Positions 1-11,349 of a DNA stretch of 64,000 bases are shown in pieces. The stretch lies in the NCBI GenBank assembly GCA_948099385.1, contig CANUEZ040000196.1, forward strand, positions 417,001 through 481,000, in the 5' to 3' direction. Under the pieces are notes generated by a model that worked only from the letters and a program-made list of their open reading frames with translations, ran no database searches and was not told where the DNA came from. The position numbers and the translations under genes are program-made. The stretch's first letter is position 1; each line of letters opens with the position of its first letter. The stretch comes from Fasciola hepatica. Its lineage: Eukaryota > Platyhelminthes > Trematoda > Plagiorchiida > Fasciolidae.

Positions 1-92
1 CAGTCGAACACCCAAACCACAAGGCTATCCGATATGGGTCTCAACGCTTTGTTCAACATATACAATACATGATATAGTACAATCCGCAAAAT

Positions 93-116
93 GGCTTCGG
101 CTTTCGCTTTCGCTTT
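93..116. repeat. CTTTCG hexamer tract inside family A monomers
   Basis: Four tandem hexamers of the GCTTTC/GGCTTC type sit here, and the equivalent tract recurs in every family A monomer. Individual hexamers switch between CTTTCG and CTTTGG from copy to copy, and one copy near 4338 has lost a base. Family B has only CTCGCTTCAAATTTG or a variant at the homologous site, so the tract either expanded in family A or was lost from family B. Confidence 0.8.
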
Positions 117-325
117 GAATGGTAACAACCAAATTCTCGCACACCGATCCAATCCTATGTTCCATCACTTCTCTATTTATGGGCCCTAATAAAACCAAGG
201 CATTCCCTTATGAACAATCCACACAGATTGCTCATACAATGCAATAGAGCAGTAGCAGAGTAGATTTGTATAATATGATTCTCCATGCAGCTTGAACACT
301 GAACTGACCATTGAAAATGATGGAA

Positions 326-370
326 GCACTGTACAGCTGTTTGATCCGCTAAGGGAATCATGAGCATTGC
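326..370 (-). ncRNA. Degenerate hammerhead ribozyme (family A, representative copy)
   Basis: Read on the minus strand, this 45-nt segment aligns with the family B hammerhead. Stem I is GCAATG/CAGTGC with one mismatch. The first core strand is CTCATGA instead of CTGATGA, so the invariant guanine at position 5 is C. Stem II is 14 nt, pairing TCC with GGA. The second core strand is CAAA instead of GAAA, so the guanine at position 12, which acts in catalysis in known hammerheads, is C. Stem III and the cleavage site (CAGCTGTA) are unchanged. The changes recur in the family A monomers I checked, with position 12 a T in a few copies such as those near 769, 1189 and 2881. Known hammerheads do not work with these substitutions, so I read it as an inactive relic or an ancestral non-ribozyme form. 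Confidence 0.7.
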
Positions 371-423
371 ACATGGACAGAGCCCACTCGGAGACACGAA
401 CAAGGGTTGGGGTGAACGAATGT

Positions 424-846
424 CAGTCGAACACCCAAACCACAAGGCTATCCGATATGCGTCTCAAGGCTTTGTTCCACTTATACAATACATGATATAG
501 CACAATCCCCAAATTGGATTCGGCTTTCGCTTTGGCTTTGAATGGTAACAACCAAATTCTCGCACACCGATCCAATCCTATATTCTATCATTTTTCTATT
601 TATGGGCCCAAGTAAAACCAAGGCATTCCTTTATGAACAATCCACACAGATTGCTCATACAATGCAATAGAGCAGTAGCAGCGTAGATTTGTATACTATG
701 ATTCTCCATGCAGCTTGAACACTGAACTGACCATTGAAAAGTATGGAAGCACTGTACAGCTGTTTAATCCGCTAAGGGAATCATGAGCATTGCACATGGA
801 CAGAGCCCACTCGGAGACACGAACAAGGGTTGGGGTGAACGAATGT
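424..846. repeat. Representative family A monomer
   Basis: A complete 423-bp copy. From left to right it holds a block shared with family B (CAAGGCTATCC, then GCTTTGTTC and ATGATATAGCAC), a CTTTCG-type hexamer tract absent from family B, the shared GAATGGTAA and CGCACACCGATCC elements, a purine-rich stretch (AGAGCAGTAGCAG), the shared TAGATTTGTATA and CATGCAGCTTGAAC elements, and the shared ACTGTACAGCTGTTT element, which belongs to a degenerate minus-strand hammerhead. It ends in a GGGTTGGGGTGAACG segment found only in family A. This copy also carries the rare AGCAGCGTAG and GTATACTATG variants that recur 2117 bp downstream. Confidence 0.9.
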
Positions 847-2117
847 CAGTCGAACACCCAAACCACAAGGCTATCCCATATGGGTCTCAACGCTTTGTTC
901 AACATATACACTACATTATATAGTACAATCCCCAAATTGGCTTCGGCTTTCGCTTTGGCTTTGAATGGTAACAACCAAATTCTCGCACACCGATCCAATC
1001 CTATGTTCCATCACTTCTCTATTTATGGGCCCAAGTAAAACCAAGGCATTCCCTTATGAACAATCCACACAGATTGCTCATACAATGCAATAGAGCAGTA
1101 GCAGAGTAGATTTGTATAATATGATTCTCCATGCAGCTTGAACACTGAACTGACCATTGAAAAGTATGGAAGCACTGTACAGCTGTTTAATCCGCTAAGG
1201 GAATCATGAGCATTGCACATGGACAGAGCCCACTCGGAGACACGAACAAGGGTTGGGGTGAACGAATGTCAGTCGAACACCCAAACCACAAGGCTATCCC
1301 ATATGGGTCTCAACGCTTTGTTCAACATATACAATACATGATATAGCACAATCCCCAAATTGGCTTCGGCTTTCGCTTTCGCTTTGAACGTTAACAACCA
1401 AATTCTCGCACACCGATTCAATCCTATGTTCCATCATTTCTCTATTTATGGGCCTAAGTAAAACCAAGGCATTCCCTTATGAACAATCCCCACACAGATT
1501 GCTCATACAATGCAATAGAGCAGTAGCAGAGTAGATTTGTATAATATGATTCTCCATGCAGCTTGAACACTGAACTGACCATTGAAAATGATGGAAGCAC
1601 TGTACAGCTGTTTGATCCGCTAAGGGAATCATGAGCATTGCACATGGACAGAGCCCACACGGGGACACGAACAAGGGTTGGGGTGAACGAATGTCAGTCG
1701 AACACCCAAACCACGAGGCTATCCGATATGGGTCTGAACGCTTTGTTCAACATATACAATACATCATATAGCACAATCCCCAAATTGGCTTCGGCTTTCG
1801 CTTTGGCTTTGAACGGTAACAACCTAATTCTCGCACACCGATCCAATCCTATGTTCCATCACTTCTCTATTTATGGGCCCAGGTAAAACCAAGGAATTCC
1901 TTTATGAACAATCCACACAGATTGCTCATACAATGCAATAGAGCAGTAGCAGAGTAGATTTGTATAATATGATTCTCCATGCAGCTTGAACACTGAACTG
2001 ACCATTGAAAATGATGGGAGCACTGTACAGCTGTTTGATCCGCTAAGGGAATCATGAGCATTGCACATGGACAGAGCCCACTCGGAGACACGAACAAGGG
2101 TTGGGGTGAACGAATGT

Positions 2118-3067
2118 CAGTCGAACACCCAAACCACAAGGCTATCCGATATGGGTCTCAACGCTTTGTTCAACATATACAATACATGATATAGTACAAT
2201 CCGCAAAATGGCTTCGGCTTTCGCTTTCGCTTTGAATGGTAACAACCAAATTCTCGCACACCGATCCAATCCTATGTTCCATCACTTCTCTATTTATGGG
2301 CCCTAATAAAACCAAGGCATTCCCTTATGAACAATCCACACAGATTGCTCATACAATGCAATAGAGCAGTAGCAGAGTAGATTTGTATAATATGATTCTC
2401 CATGCAGCTTGAACACTGAACTGACCATTGAAAATGATGGAAGCACTGTACAGCTGTTTGATCCGCTAAGGGAATCATGAGCATTGCACATGGACAGAGC
2501 CCACTCGGAGACACGAACAAGGGTTGGGGTGAACGAATGTCAGTCGAACACCCAAACCACAAGGCTATCCGATATGGGTCTGAACGCTTTGTTCCACTTA
2601 TACAATACATGATATAGCACAATCCCCAAATTGGATTCGGCTTTCGCTTTGGCTTTGAATGGTAACAACCAAATTCTCGCACACCGATCCAATCCTATAT
2701 TCTATCATTTTTCTATTTATGGGCCCAAGTAAAACCAAGGCATTCCTTTATGAACAATCCACACAGATTGCTCATACAATGCAATAGAGCAGTAGCAGCG
2801 TAGATTTGTATACTATGATTCTCCATGCAGCTTGAACACTGAACTGACCATTGAAAAGTATGGAAGCACTGTACAGCTGTTTAATCCGCTAAGGGAATCA
2901 TGAGCATTGCACATGGACAGAGCCCACTCGGAGACACGAACAAGGGTTGGGGTGAACGAATGTCAGTCGAACACCCAAACCACAAGGCTATCCCATATGG
3001 GTCTCAACGCTTTGTTCAACATATACACTACATTATATAGTACAATCCCCAAATTGGCTTCGGCTTT
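2118..3067. repeat. Family A higher-order repeat, copy 2
   Basis: This is the partner of 1-950. A second five-monomer echo joins the monomers at 3814 and 5932 (offset 2118), which share ATATGCGTCTCAAGG, CCACTTATAC and GGTAACAATC. Five monomers may therefore be the local higher-order period, although the full 9.4 kb is not a clean set of five-monomer blocks. Confidence 0.7.
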
Positions 3068-6000
3068 CGCTTTCGCTTTGAACCGTAACAACCAAATTCT
3101 CGCACACCGATCCAATCCTATGTTCCATCAATTTTCTACTTATTGGCCTAAGTAAAACCAAGGCATTCCCTTATGAACAATCCACACACAGATTGCTCAT
3201 ACAATGCAATAGAGCAGTAGCAGAGTAGATTTGTATAATATGATTCTCCATGCAGCTTGAACACTGAACTGACCATTGAAAATGATGGAAGCACTGTACA
3301 GCTGTTTGATCCGCTAAGGGAATCATGAGCATTGCACATGGACAGAGCCCACTCGGGGACACGAACAAGGGTTGGGGTGAACGAATGTCAGTCGAACACC
3401 CAAACCACGAGGCTATCCGATATGGGTATCAACGCTTTGTTCAACATATACAATACATGGTATAGCACAATCCGCAAATTGGCTTCGGCTTTCGCTTTCG
3501 CTTTGAACGGTAACAACCAAATTCTCGCACACCGATCCAATCCTATGTTCCATCACTTCTCTATTTATGGGCCTAAATAAAACCAAGGCATTCCCTTATG
3601 AACAATCCCCACACAGATTGCTCATACAATGCAATAGAGCAGTAGCAGAGTAGATTTGTATAATATGATTCTCCATGCAGCTTGAACACTGAACTGACCA
3701 TTGAAAATGATGGAAGCACTGTACAGCTGTTTGATCCGCTAAGGGAATCATGAGCATTGCACATGGACAGAACCCACTCGGAGACACGAACAAGGGTTGG
3801 GGTGAACGAATGTCAGTCGAACACCCAAACCACAAGGCTATCCGATATGCGTCTCAAGGCTTTGTTCCACTTATACAATACATGATATAGCACAATCCCC
3901 AAATTGGATTCGGCTTTCGCTTTCGCTTTGAATGGTAACAATCAAATTCTCGCACACCGATCCAATCCTATATTCCATCACTTTTCTTTTTATGGGCCCT
4001 AATAAAACCAAGGAATTCCTTTATGAACAATCCACACAGATTGCTCATACAATGCAATAGAGCAGTAGCAGAGTAGATTTGTATAATATGATTCTCCATG
4101 CAGCTTGAACACTGAACTGACCATTGAAAATGATGGAAGCACTGTACAGCTGTTTGATTCGCTAAGGGAATCATGAGCATTGCACATGGACAGAACCCAC
4201 TCGGAGACACGAACAAGGGTTGGGGTGAACGAATGTCAGTCGAACACCCAAACCACAAGGCTATCCGATATGCGTCTCAAGGCTTTGTTCCACTTATACA
4301 ATACATGACATAGCACAATCCCCAAATTGGATTCGGCTTTGCTTTCGCTTTGAATGGTAACAACCAAATTCTCGCACACCGATCCAATCCTATATTCCAT
4401 CACTTTTCTTTTTATGGGCCTTAATAAAACCAAGGCATTCCCTTATGAACAATCCACACAGATTGCTCATACAATGCAATAGAGCAGTAGCAGAGTAGAT
4501 TTGTATAATATGATTCTCCATGCAGCTTGAACACTGAACTGACCATTGAAAATGATGGAAGCACTGTACAGCTGTTTGATTCGCTAAGGGAATCATGAGC
4601 ATTGCACATGGACAGAGCCCACTCGGAGACACGAACAAGGGTTGGGGTGAACGAATGTCAGTCGAACACCCAAACCACAAGGCTATCCGATATGCGTCTC
4701 AACGCTTTGTTCAACATATACACTGCATGATATAGCACAATCCCCAATTTGGCTTCGGCTTTCGCTTTGGCTTTGAATGGTAACAACCAAATTCTCGCAC
4801 ACCGATCCAATCCTATATTCTATCTTTTTTCTATTTATGGGCCCAAGTAAAACCAAGGCATTCCTTTATGAACAATCCACACACAGATTGCTCATACAAT
4901 GCAATAGAGCAGTAGCAGAGTAGATTTGTATAATATGATTCTCCATGCAGCTTGAACACTGAACTGACCATTGAAAATGATGGAAGCACTGTACAGCTGT
5001 TTGATCCGCTAAGGGAATCATGAGCATTGCACATGGACAGAGCCCACTCGGAGACACGAACAAGGGTTGGGGTGAACGAATGTCAGTCGAACACCCAAAC
5101 CACAAGGCTATCCGATATGGGTCTCAACGCTTTGTTCAACATATACAATACATGATATAGCACAATCCCCAAATTGGCTTCGGCTTTCGCTTTGGCTTTG
5201 AACGGTAACAACCTAATTCTCGCACACCGATCCAATCCTATGTTCCATCACTTCTCTATTCATGGGCCCAAGTAAAACCAAGGAATTCCTTTATGAACAA
5301 TCCCCACACAGATTGCTCATACAATGCAATAGAGCAGTAGCAGAGTAGATTTGTATAATATGATTCTCCATGCAGCTTGAACACTGAACTGACCATTGAA
5401 AATGATGGAAGCACTGTACAGCTGTTTGATCCGCTAAGGGAATCATGAGCATTGCACATGGACAGAGCCCACTCGGAGACACGAACAAGGGTTGGGGTGA
5501 ACGAATGTCAGTCGAACACCCAAACCACGAGGCTATCCGATATGCGTCTCAACGCTTTGTTAGACATATACAATACATGGTATAGCACAATCCGCAAATT
5601 GGCTTCGGCTTTCGCTTTGGCTTTGAACGGTAACAACCAAATTCTCGCACACCGATCCAATCCCATATTCTATCTATTTTCTATTTATGGGCCCAAGTAA
5701 AACCAAGGCATTCCCTTATGAACAATCCACACAGATTGCTCATACAATGCAATAGAGCAGTAGCAGAGTAGATTTGTATAATATGATTCTCCATGCAGCT
5801 TGAACACTGAACTGACCATTGAAAATGATGGAAGCACTGTACAGCTGTTTGATCCGCTAAGGGAATCATGAGCATTGCACATGGACAGAACCCACTCGGA
5901 GACACGAACAAGGGTTGGGGTGAACGAATGTCAGTCGAACACCCAAACCACAAGGCTATCCGATATGCGTCTCAAGGCTTTGTTCCACTTATACAATACA

Positions 6001-9000
6001 TGATATAGCACAATCCCCAAATTGGATTCGGCTTTCGCTTTCGCTTTGAATGGTAACAATCAAATTCTCGCACACCGATCCAATCCTATATTCCATCACT
6101 TTTCTTTTTATGGGCCCTAATAAAACCAAGGAATTCCCTTATGAACAATCCACACACAGATTGCTCATACAATGCAATAGAGCAGTAGCAGAGTAGATTT
6201 GTATAATATGATTCTCCATGCAGCTTGAACACTGAACTGACCATTGAAAATGATGGAAGCACTGTACAGCTGTTTGATCCGCTAAGGGAATCATGAGCAT
6301 TGCACATGGACAGAACCCACTCGGAGACACGAACAAGGGTTGGGGTGAACGAATGTCAGTCGAACACCCAAAACACAAGGCTATCCGATATGCGTCTCAA
6401 GGCTTTGTTCCACTTATACAATACATGATATAGCACAATCCCCAAATTGGATTCGGCTTTCGCTTTCGCTTTGAATGGTAACAACCAAATTCTCGCACAC
6501 CGATCCAATCCTATATTCCATCACTTTTCTTTTTATGGGCCTTAATAAAACCAAGGCATTCCCTTATGAACAATCCACACACAGATTGCTCATACAATGC
6601 AATAGAGCAGTAGCAGAGTAGATTTGAATAATATGATTCTCCATGCAGCTTGAACACTGAACTGACCATTGAAAATGATGGAAGCACTGTACAGCTGTTT
6701 GATCCGCTAAGGGAATCATGAGCATTGCACATGGACAGAACCCACTCGGAGACACGAACAAGGGTTGGGGTGAACGAATGTCAGTCGAACACCCAAACCA
6801 CAAGGCTATCCCATATGGGTCTGAACGCTTTGTTCAACATATACAATACATGATATAGCACAATCCCCAAATTGGCTTCGGCTTTCGCTTTGGCTTTGAA
6901 CGGTAACAACCAAATTCTCGCACACCGATCCAATCCTATATTCTATCTATTTTCTATTTATGGGCCTAAGTAAAACCAAGGCATTCCTTTATGAACAATC
7001 CACACAGATTGCTCATACAATGCAATAGAGCAGTAGCAGAGTAGATTTGTATAATATGATTCTCCATGCAGCTTGAACACTGAACTGACCATTGAAAATG
7101 ATGGAAGCACTGTACAGCTGTTTGATCCGCTAAGGGAATCATGAGCATTGCACATGGACAGAGCCCACTCGGAGACACGAACAAGGGTTGGGTAGAACGA
7201 ATGTCAGTCGAACACCCAAACCACGAGGCTATCCAATATGCGTCTCAAGGCTTTGTTCCACTTATACAATACATGATATAGCACAATCCCCAAATTGGAT
7301 TCGGCTTTCGCTTTCGCTTTGAATGGTAACAATCAAATTCTCGCACACCGATCCAATCCTTTATTCCATCACTTTACTTTTTATGGGCTTTAATAAAACC
7401 AAGGCATTCCCTTATGAACAATCCACACACAGATTGCTCATACAATGCAATAGAGCAGTAGCAGAGTAGATTTGTATAATATGATTATCCATGCAGCTTG
7501 AACACTGAACTGACCATTGAAAATGATGGAAGCACTGTACAGCTGTTTGATCCGCTAAGGGAATCATGAGCATTGCACATGGACAGAACCCACTCGGAGA
7601 CACGAACAAGGGTTGGGGTGAACGAATGTCAGTCGAACACCCAAACCACGAGGCTATCCGATATGGGTCTGAACGCTTTGTTCAACATATACAATACATG
7701 ATATAGCACAATCCCCAAATTGGCTTCGGCTTTCGCTTTCGCTTTGAATGGTAACAACCTAATTCTCGCACACCGATCCAATCCTATATTCCATCACTTT
7801 TCTTTTTATGGGCCTTAATAAAACCAAGGCATTCCCTTATGAACAATCCACACAGATTGCTCATACAATGCAATAGAGCAGTAGCAGAGTAGATTTGTAT
7901 AATATGATTCTCCATGCAGCTTGAACACTGAACTGACCATTGAAAATGATGGAAGCACTGTACAGCTGTTTGATCCGCTAAGGGAATCATGAGCATTGCA
8001 CATGGACAGAACCCACTCGGAGACACGAACAAGGGTTGGGGTGAACGAATGTCAGTCGAACACCCAAACCACAAGGCTATCCGATATGGGTCTCAAGGCT
8101 TTGTTCAACATATACACTACATGATATAGCACAATCCCCAAATTGGCTTCGGCTTTCGCTTTCGCTTTGAATGGTAACAACCAAATTCTCGCACACCGAT
8201 CCAATCCTATATTCCATCACTTTTCTTTTTATGGGCCCTAATAAAACCAAGGAATTCCTTTATGAACAATCCACACACAGATTGCTCATACAATGCAATA
8301 GAGCAGTAGCAGAGTAGATTTGTATAATATCATTCTCCATGCAGCTTGAACACTGAACTGACCATTGAAAATGATGGAAGCACTGTACAGCTGTTTGATC
8401 CGCTAAGGGAATCATGAGCATTGCACATGGACAGAACCCACTCGGAGACACGAACAAGGGTTGGGGTGAACGAATGTCAGTCGAACACCCAAACCACAAG
8501 GCTATCCGATATGTGTCTCAAAGCTTTGTTCAACATATACAATACATGATATAGCACAATCCCCAAATTGGCTTCGGCTTTCGCTTTCGCTTTGAATGGT
8601 AACAACCAAATTCTCGCACACCGATCCAATCCTATATTCTATCTTTTTTCTATTTATGGGCTCAAGTAAAACCAAGGCATTCCTTTATGAACAATCCACA
8701 CACAGATTGCTCATACAATGCAATAGAGCAGTAGCAGAGTAGATTTGTATAATATGATTCTCCATGCAGCTTGAACACTGAACTGACCATTGAAAATGAT
8801 GGAAGCACTGTACAGCTGTTTGATCCGCTAAGGGAATCATGAGCATTGCACATGGACAGAGCCCACTCGGAGACACGAACAAGGGTTGGGGTGAACGAAT
8901 GTCAGTCGAACACCCAAACCACAAGGCTATCCGATATGGGTCTCAACGCTTTGTTCAACATATACAATACATGATATAGCACAATCCCCAAATTGGCTTC

Positions 9001-9325
9001 GGCTTTCGCTTTCGCTTTGAACGGTAACAACCAAATTCTCGCACACCGATCCAATCCTATGTTCCATCACTTCTCTATTTATGGGCCCAAGTAAAACCAA
9101 GGCATTCCCTTATGAACAATCCACACAGATTGCTCATACAATGCAATAGAGCAGTAGCAGAGTAGATTTGTATAATATGATTCTCCATGCAGCTTGAACA
9201 CTGAACTGACCATTGAAAATGATGGAAGCACTGTACAGCTGTTTGATCCGCTAAGGGAATCATGAGCATTGCACATGGACAGAGCCCACTCGGAGACACG
9301 AACAAGGGTTGGGGTGAACGAATGT

Positions 9326-9521
9326 CAGTCGAACATTCAAACCACAAGTCTATCCGATATGGGTCACAACCCTTTGTTCAACATATACAATAAATGATAT
9401 AGCACAATCCCCAAATTGGCTTCGGCTTTCGCTTCCGCTTTGAACGGTAACAACCAAAATCTATGCAAGCAATTGATTAGTATTACGAGATGAGTTCACA
9501 TTAGATTTGTATAATATGATT
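9326..9521. other. Hybrid monomer at the family A / family B junction
   Basis: The sequence is family A up to GGTAACAACCAAAAT (ending at 9460). It continues as family B from CTATGCAAGCAATTG (9461 onward), close to the family B TGCATGCA palindrome. The homologous marker (CTCCATGC in family A at about 9183, GATCATGC in family B at 9522) advances only about 339 bp here instead of 423-437, so roughly 90-100 bp is missing at the join. Both sides have the same orientation. Only a couple of bases of microhomology are visible. Several private substitutions occur nearby (GAACATTCAAACC, AAGTCTATCC, GGGTCACAACCC). Confidence 0.88.
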
Positions 9522-9566
9522 GATCATGCAGCTTGAACGCTCAACTGAGCATTGAATTCCATGGAA

Positions 9567-9616
9567 GCACTGTACAGCTGTTTCATCCTCTAAGGGACTC
9601 GACTCATCAGCAGTGC
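9567..9616 (-). ncRNA. Hammerhead ribozyme motif, first family B copy
   Basis: This is the copy nearest the junction and has an intact core (CTGATGA, GAAA, UA) and perfect stem I. The intact ribozyme therefore starts with the first family B monomer after the hybrid, only about 390 bp from the last degenerate family A copy. Confidence 0.82.
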
Positions 9617-10435
9617 ACATCGACCGACAAACACACGGGCACTCCAACAACCGGTGAACCATTGTGAATCGAACAACTTAACAACACAAGGCTATCCGGG
9701 ATGGCTCTCAACGCTTTGTTCAACATCTACACTACATGATATAGCACCCTTCCCAAACTCGCTTCCAATTTGAATGGTAAGAACCAGATTCGCAAACACC
9801 GATCGACTCCTATGATGGATGACTTCTCTGTAGGGGCCTAAGTACAACCAACGCATTCCCAAATGAACAACCTACACAGCTTCCTTACTATGCATGCAAT
9901 TGATTAGTATTACGAGATTAGATTACATCAGATTAGATTAGATTTGTATAATATGACTGATCATGCAGCTTGAACGCTCAACTGAGCATTGAAATCCATG
10001 GAAGCACTGTACAGCTGTTTCATCCTCTAAGGGACTCGACTCATCAGCAGTGCACATCGACCGACAAACACACGGGCACTCCAACAACCGGTGAACCATT
10101 GTGAATCGAACAACTTAACAACACAAGGCTATCCGGGATGGCTCTCAACGCTTTGTTCAACATCTACACTACATGATATAGCACCCTTCCCAAACTCGCT
10201 CTAAATTTGAATGGTAAGAACCAGCTTCGCGCACAACGATCCACTCCTATGATGGATGACTTCTCTGTAGGGGCCTTAGTACAACCAACACATTCCCAAA
10301 TGAACAACCTACACAGCTTCCTTACTATGCATGCAATTGATTAGTAGTACGAGATGAGATCAGATCAGATTAGATTTGTGTGATATGATTGATCATGCAA
10401 TTTGAACGCTCAACTGAGCATTGAAATCCATGGAA

Positions 10436-10485
10436 GCACTGTACAGCTGTTTCATCCTCTAAGGGACTCGACTCATCAGCAGTGC
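10436..10485 (-). ncRNA. Hammerhead ribozyme motif, consensus core in a C-type monomer
   Basis: Its core, stem I and stem III match the consensus copy, and the C-type module begins just outside stem I. The ribozyme is therefore found with both module types and does not depend on that module. Confidence 0.82.
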
Positions 10486-10822
10486 ACATCGACCGACAAA
10501 CACACGGGCACTCCAACAACCGGTGAACCATTGTGAATCGAACAACTTAACAACACAAGGCTATCCGGGATGGCTATCAACGCTTTGTTCAACATCTACA
10601 CTACATGATATAGCACCCTTCCCAAACTCGCTTCAAATTTGAATGGTAAGAACCAGCTTCGCGCACACCGATCGACTCCTATGATGGATGACTTCTCTGT
10701 AGGGGCCTAAGTACAACCAACGCATTCCCAAATGAACAACCTACACAGCTTCCTTACTATGCATGCAATTGATTAGTAGTACGAGATTAGATCAGATTAG
10801 ATTAGATTTGTATAATATGATT

Positions 10823-11254
10823 GATCATGCAGCTTGAACGCTCAACTGAGCATTGAAATCCATGGAAGCACTGTACAGCTGTTTCATCCTCTAAGGGACT
10901 CGACTCATCAGCAGTGCACATCGACCGACAAACACACGGGCACTCCAACAACCGGTGAACCATTGTGAATCAAACATTTTAACAACACAAGGCTATCCGG
11001 GATGGCTCTCAACGCTTTGTTCAACATCTACACTACATGATATAGCTCCCTTCCCAAACTCGCTTCAAATTTGAATGGTAAGAACCAGATTCGCGCACAC
11101 CGATCCACTCCTATGATGGATGACTTCTCTGTAGGGGCTTAAGTACAACCAACGCATTCCCAAATGAACAACCTACACAGCTTCCTTACTATGCATGCAA
11201 TTGATTAGTAGTACGAGATGAGTTCAGATTAGATTAGATTTGTATAATATGATT
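10823..11254. repeat. Representative family B monomer, C-type
   Basis: This 432-bp copy carries the alternative module CGACAAACACACGGG in place of CGAGCCCCCACGGG, which makes it one base longer. By eye, 20 of the first 31 family B monomers are C-type but only 8 of the 41 between 46229 and 63908 are, so composition drifts along the array. A third, rarer form, CGAGCAAACACGGG, has G-type length (monomers at 39323, 48383, 49244 and 59592). The one-base difference shifts every reading frame crossing it. Confidence 0.9.
11216..11243. repeat. GATTA/GATCA pentamer tract with variable copy number
   Basis: A short AT-rich tract built from GATTA, GATCA and related pentamers precedes TTTGTATAATATGATT in each family B monomer. 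It expands and contracts in 5-bp steps. Together with the one-base G/C module it accounts for most monomer spacings, which cluster at 426-427, 430-432 and 435-437 bp. Its longest pure form is near 28471-28501. Confidence 0.85.
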
Positions 11255-11299
11255 GATCATGCAGCTTGAACGCTCAACTGAGCATTGAAATCCATGGAG

Positions 11300-11349
11300 G
11301 CACTGTACAGTTGTTTCATCCTCTAAGGGACTCGACTCATCAGCAGTGC
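11300..11349 (-). ncRNA. Hammerhead ribozyme motif, stem III outer pair changed
   Basis: The core is intact. Minus-strand stem III reads ACAACTGT, so the outermost pair (15.4/16.4) becomes A-C while the two pairs next to the core remain. The same change occurs in the monomers at 14713 and 17296, which also share GGAGGCACTG and the CACTTCGACC flank, so these three copies are related. Confidence 0.75.

Larger units (their letters stand above)
1..950. repeat. Family A higher-order repeat, copy 1 (5-monomer spacing)
   Basis: This stretch matches 2118-3067 at an offset of 2117 bp, which is five monomers. Shared rare variants include CCGCAAAATGG in the first monomer, AGCAGCGTAG with GTATACTATG in the second, and CATTATATAG in the third. 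The match weakens after about 950. A few differences, such as ATATGCGTCTCAAGG versus ATATGGGTCTGAACG, show that the copies have begun to diverge. Confidence 0.75.
1..9460. repeat. Satellite array, family A (about 424-bp monomer)
   Basis: Head-to-tail tandem array. Taking CAGTCGAACA as the phase marker, monomers begin at 1, 424, 847, 1270, 1695, 2118, 2541, 2964, 3389, 3814, 4237, 4659, 5084, 5509, 5932, 6357, 6782, 7205, 7630, 8053, 8478, 8903 and 9326. Spacing is 423 or 425 bp, with one of 422. The 2-bp step comes from an extra dinucleotide next to a short CA run (CCACACAG versus CCACACACAG or CCCCACACAG). The 422-bp monomer at 4237 lost one base in its CTTTCG tract. All copies face the same way. 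The array continues beyond the left edge and ends inside the monomer that starts at 9326. Open frames on both strands recur once per monomer and are not genes. Minus-strand T4 runs are frequent, for example opposite 314-317. Confidence 0.97.

Noticed and set aside
173..9347. Repeated minus-strand open frames of 62-130 codons in family A
   Set aside because: They recur once or twice per monomer in overlapping frames, with the same sequence modulo satellite variation, and with no sign of codon-level constraint that I can see. They are by-products of stop-poor repeat sequence.
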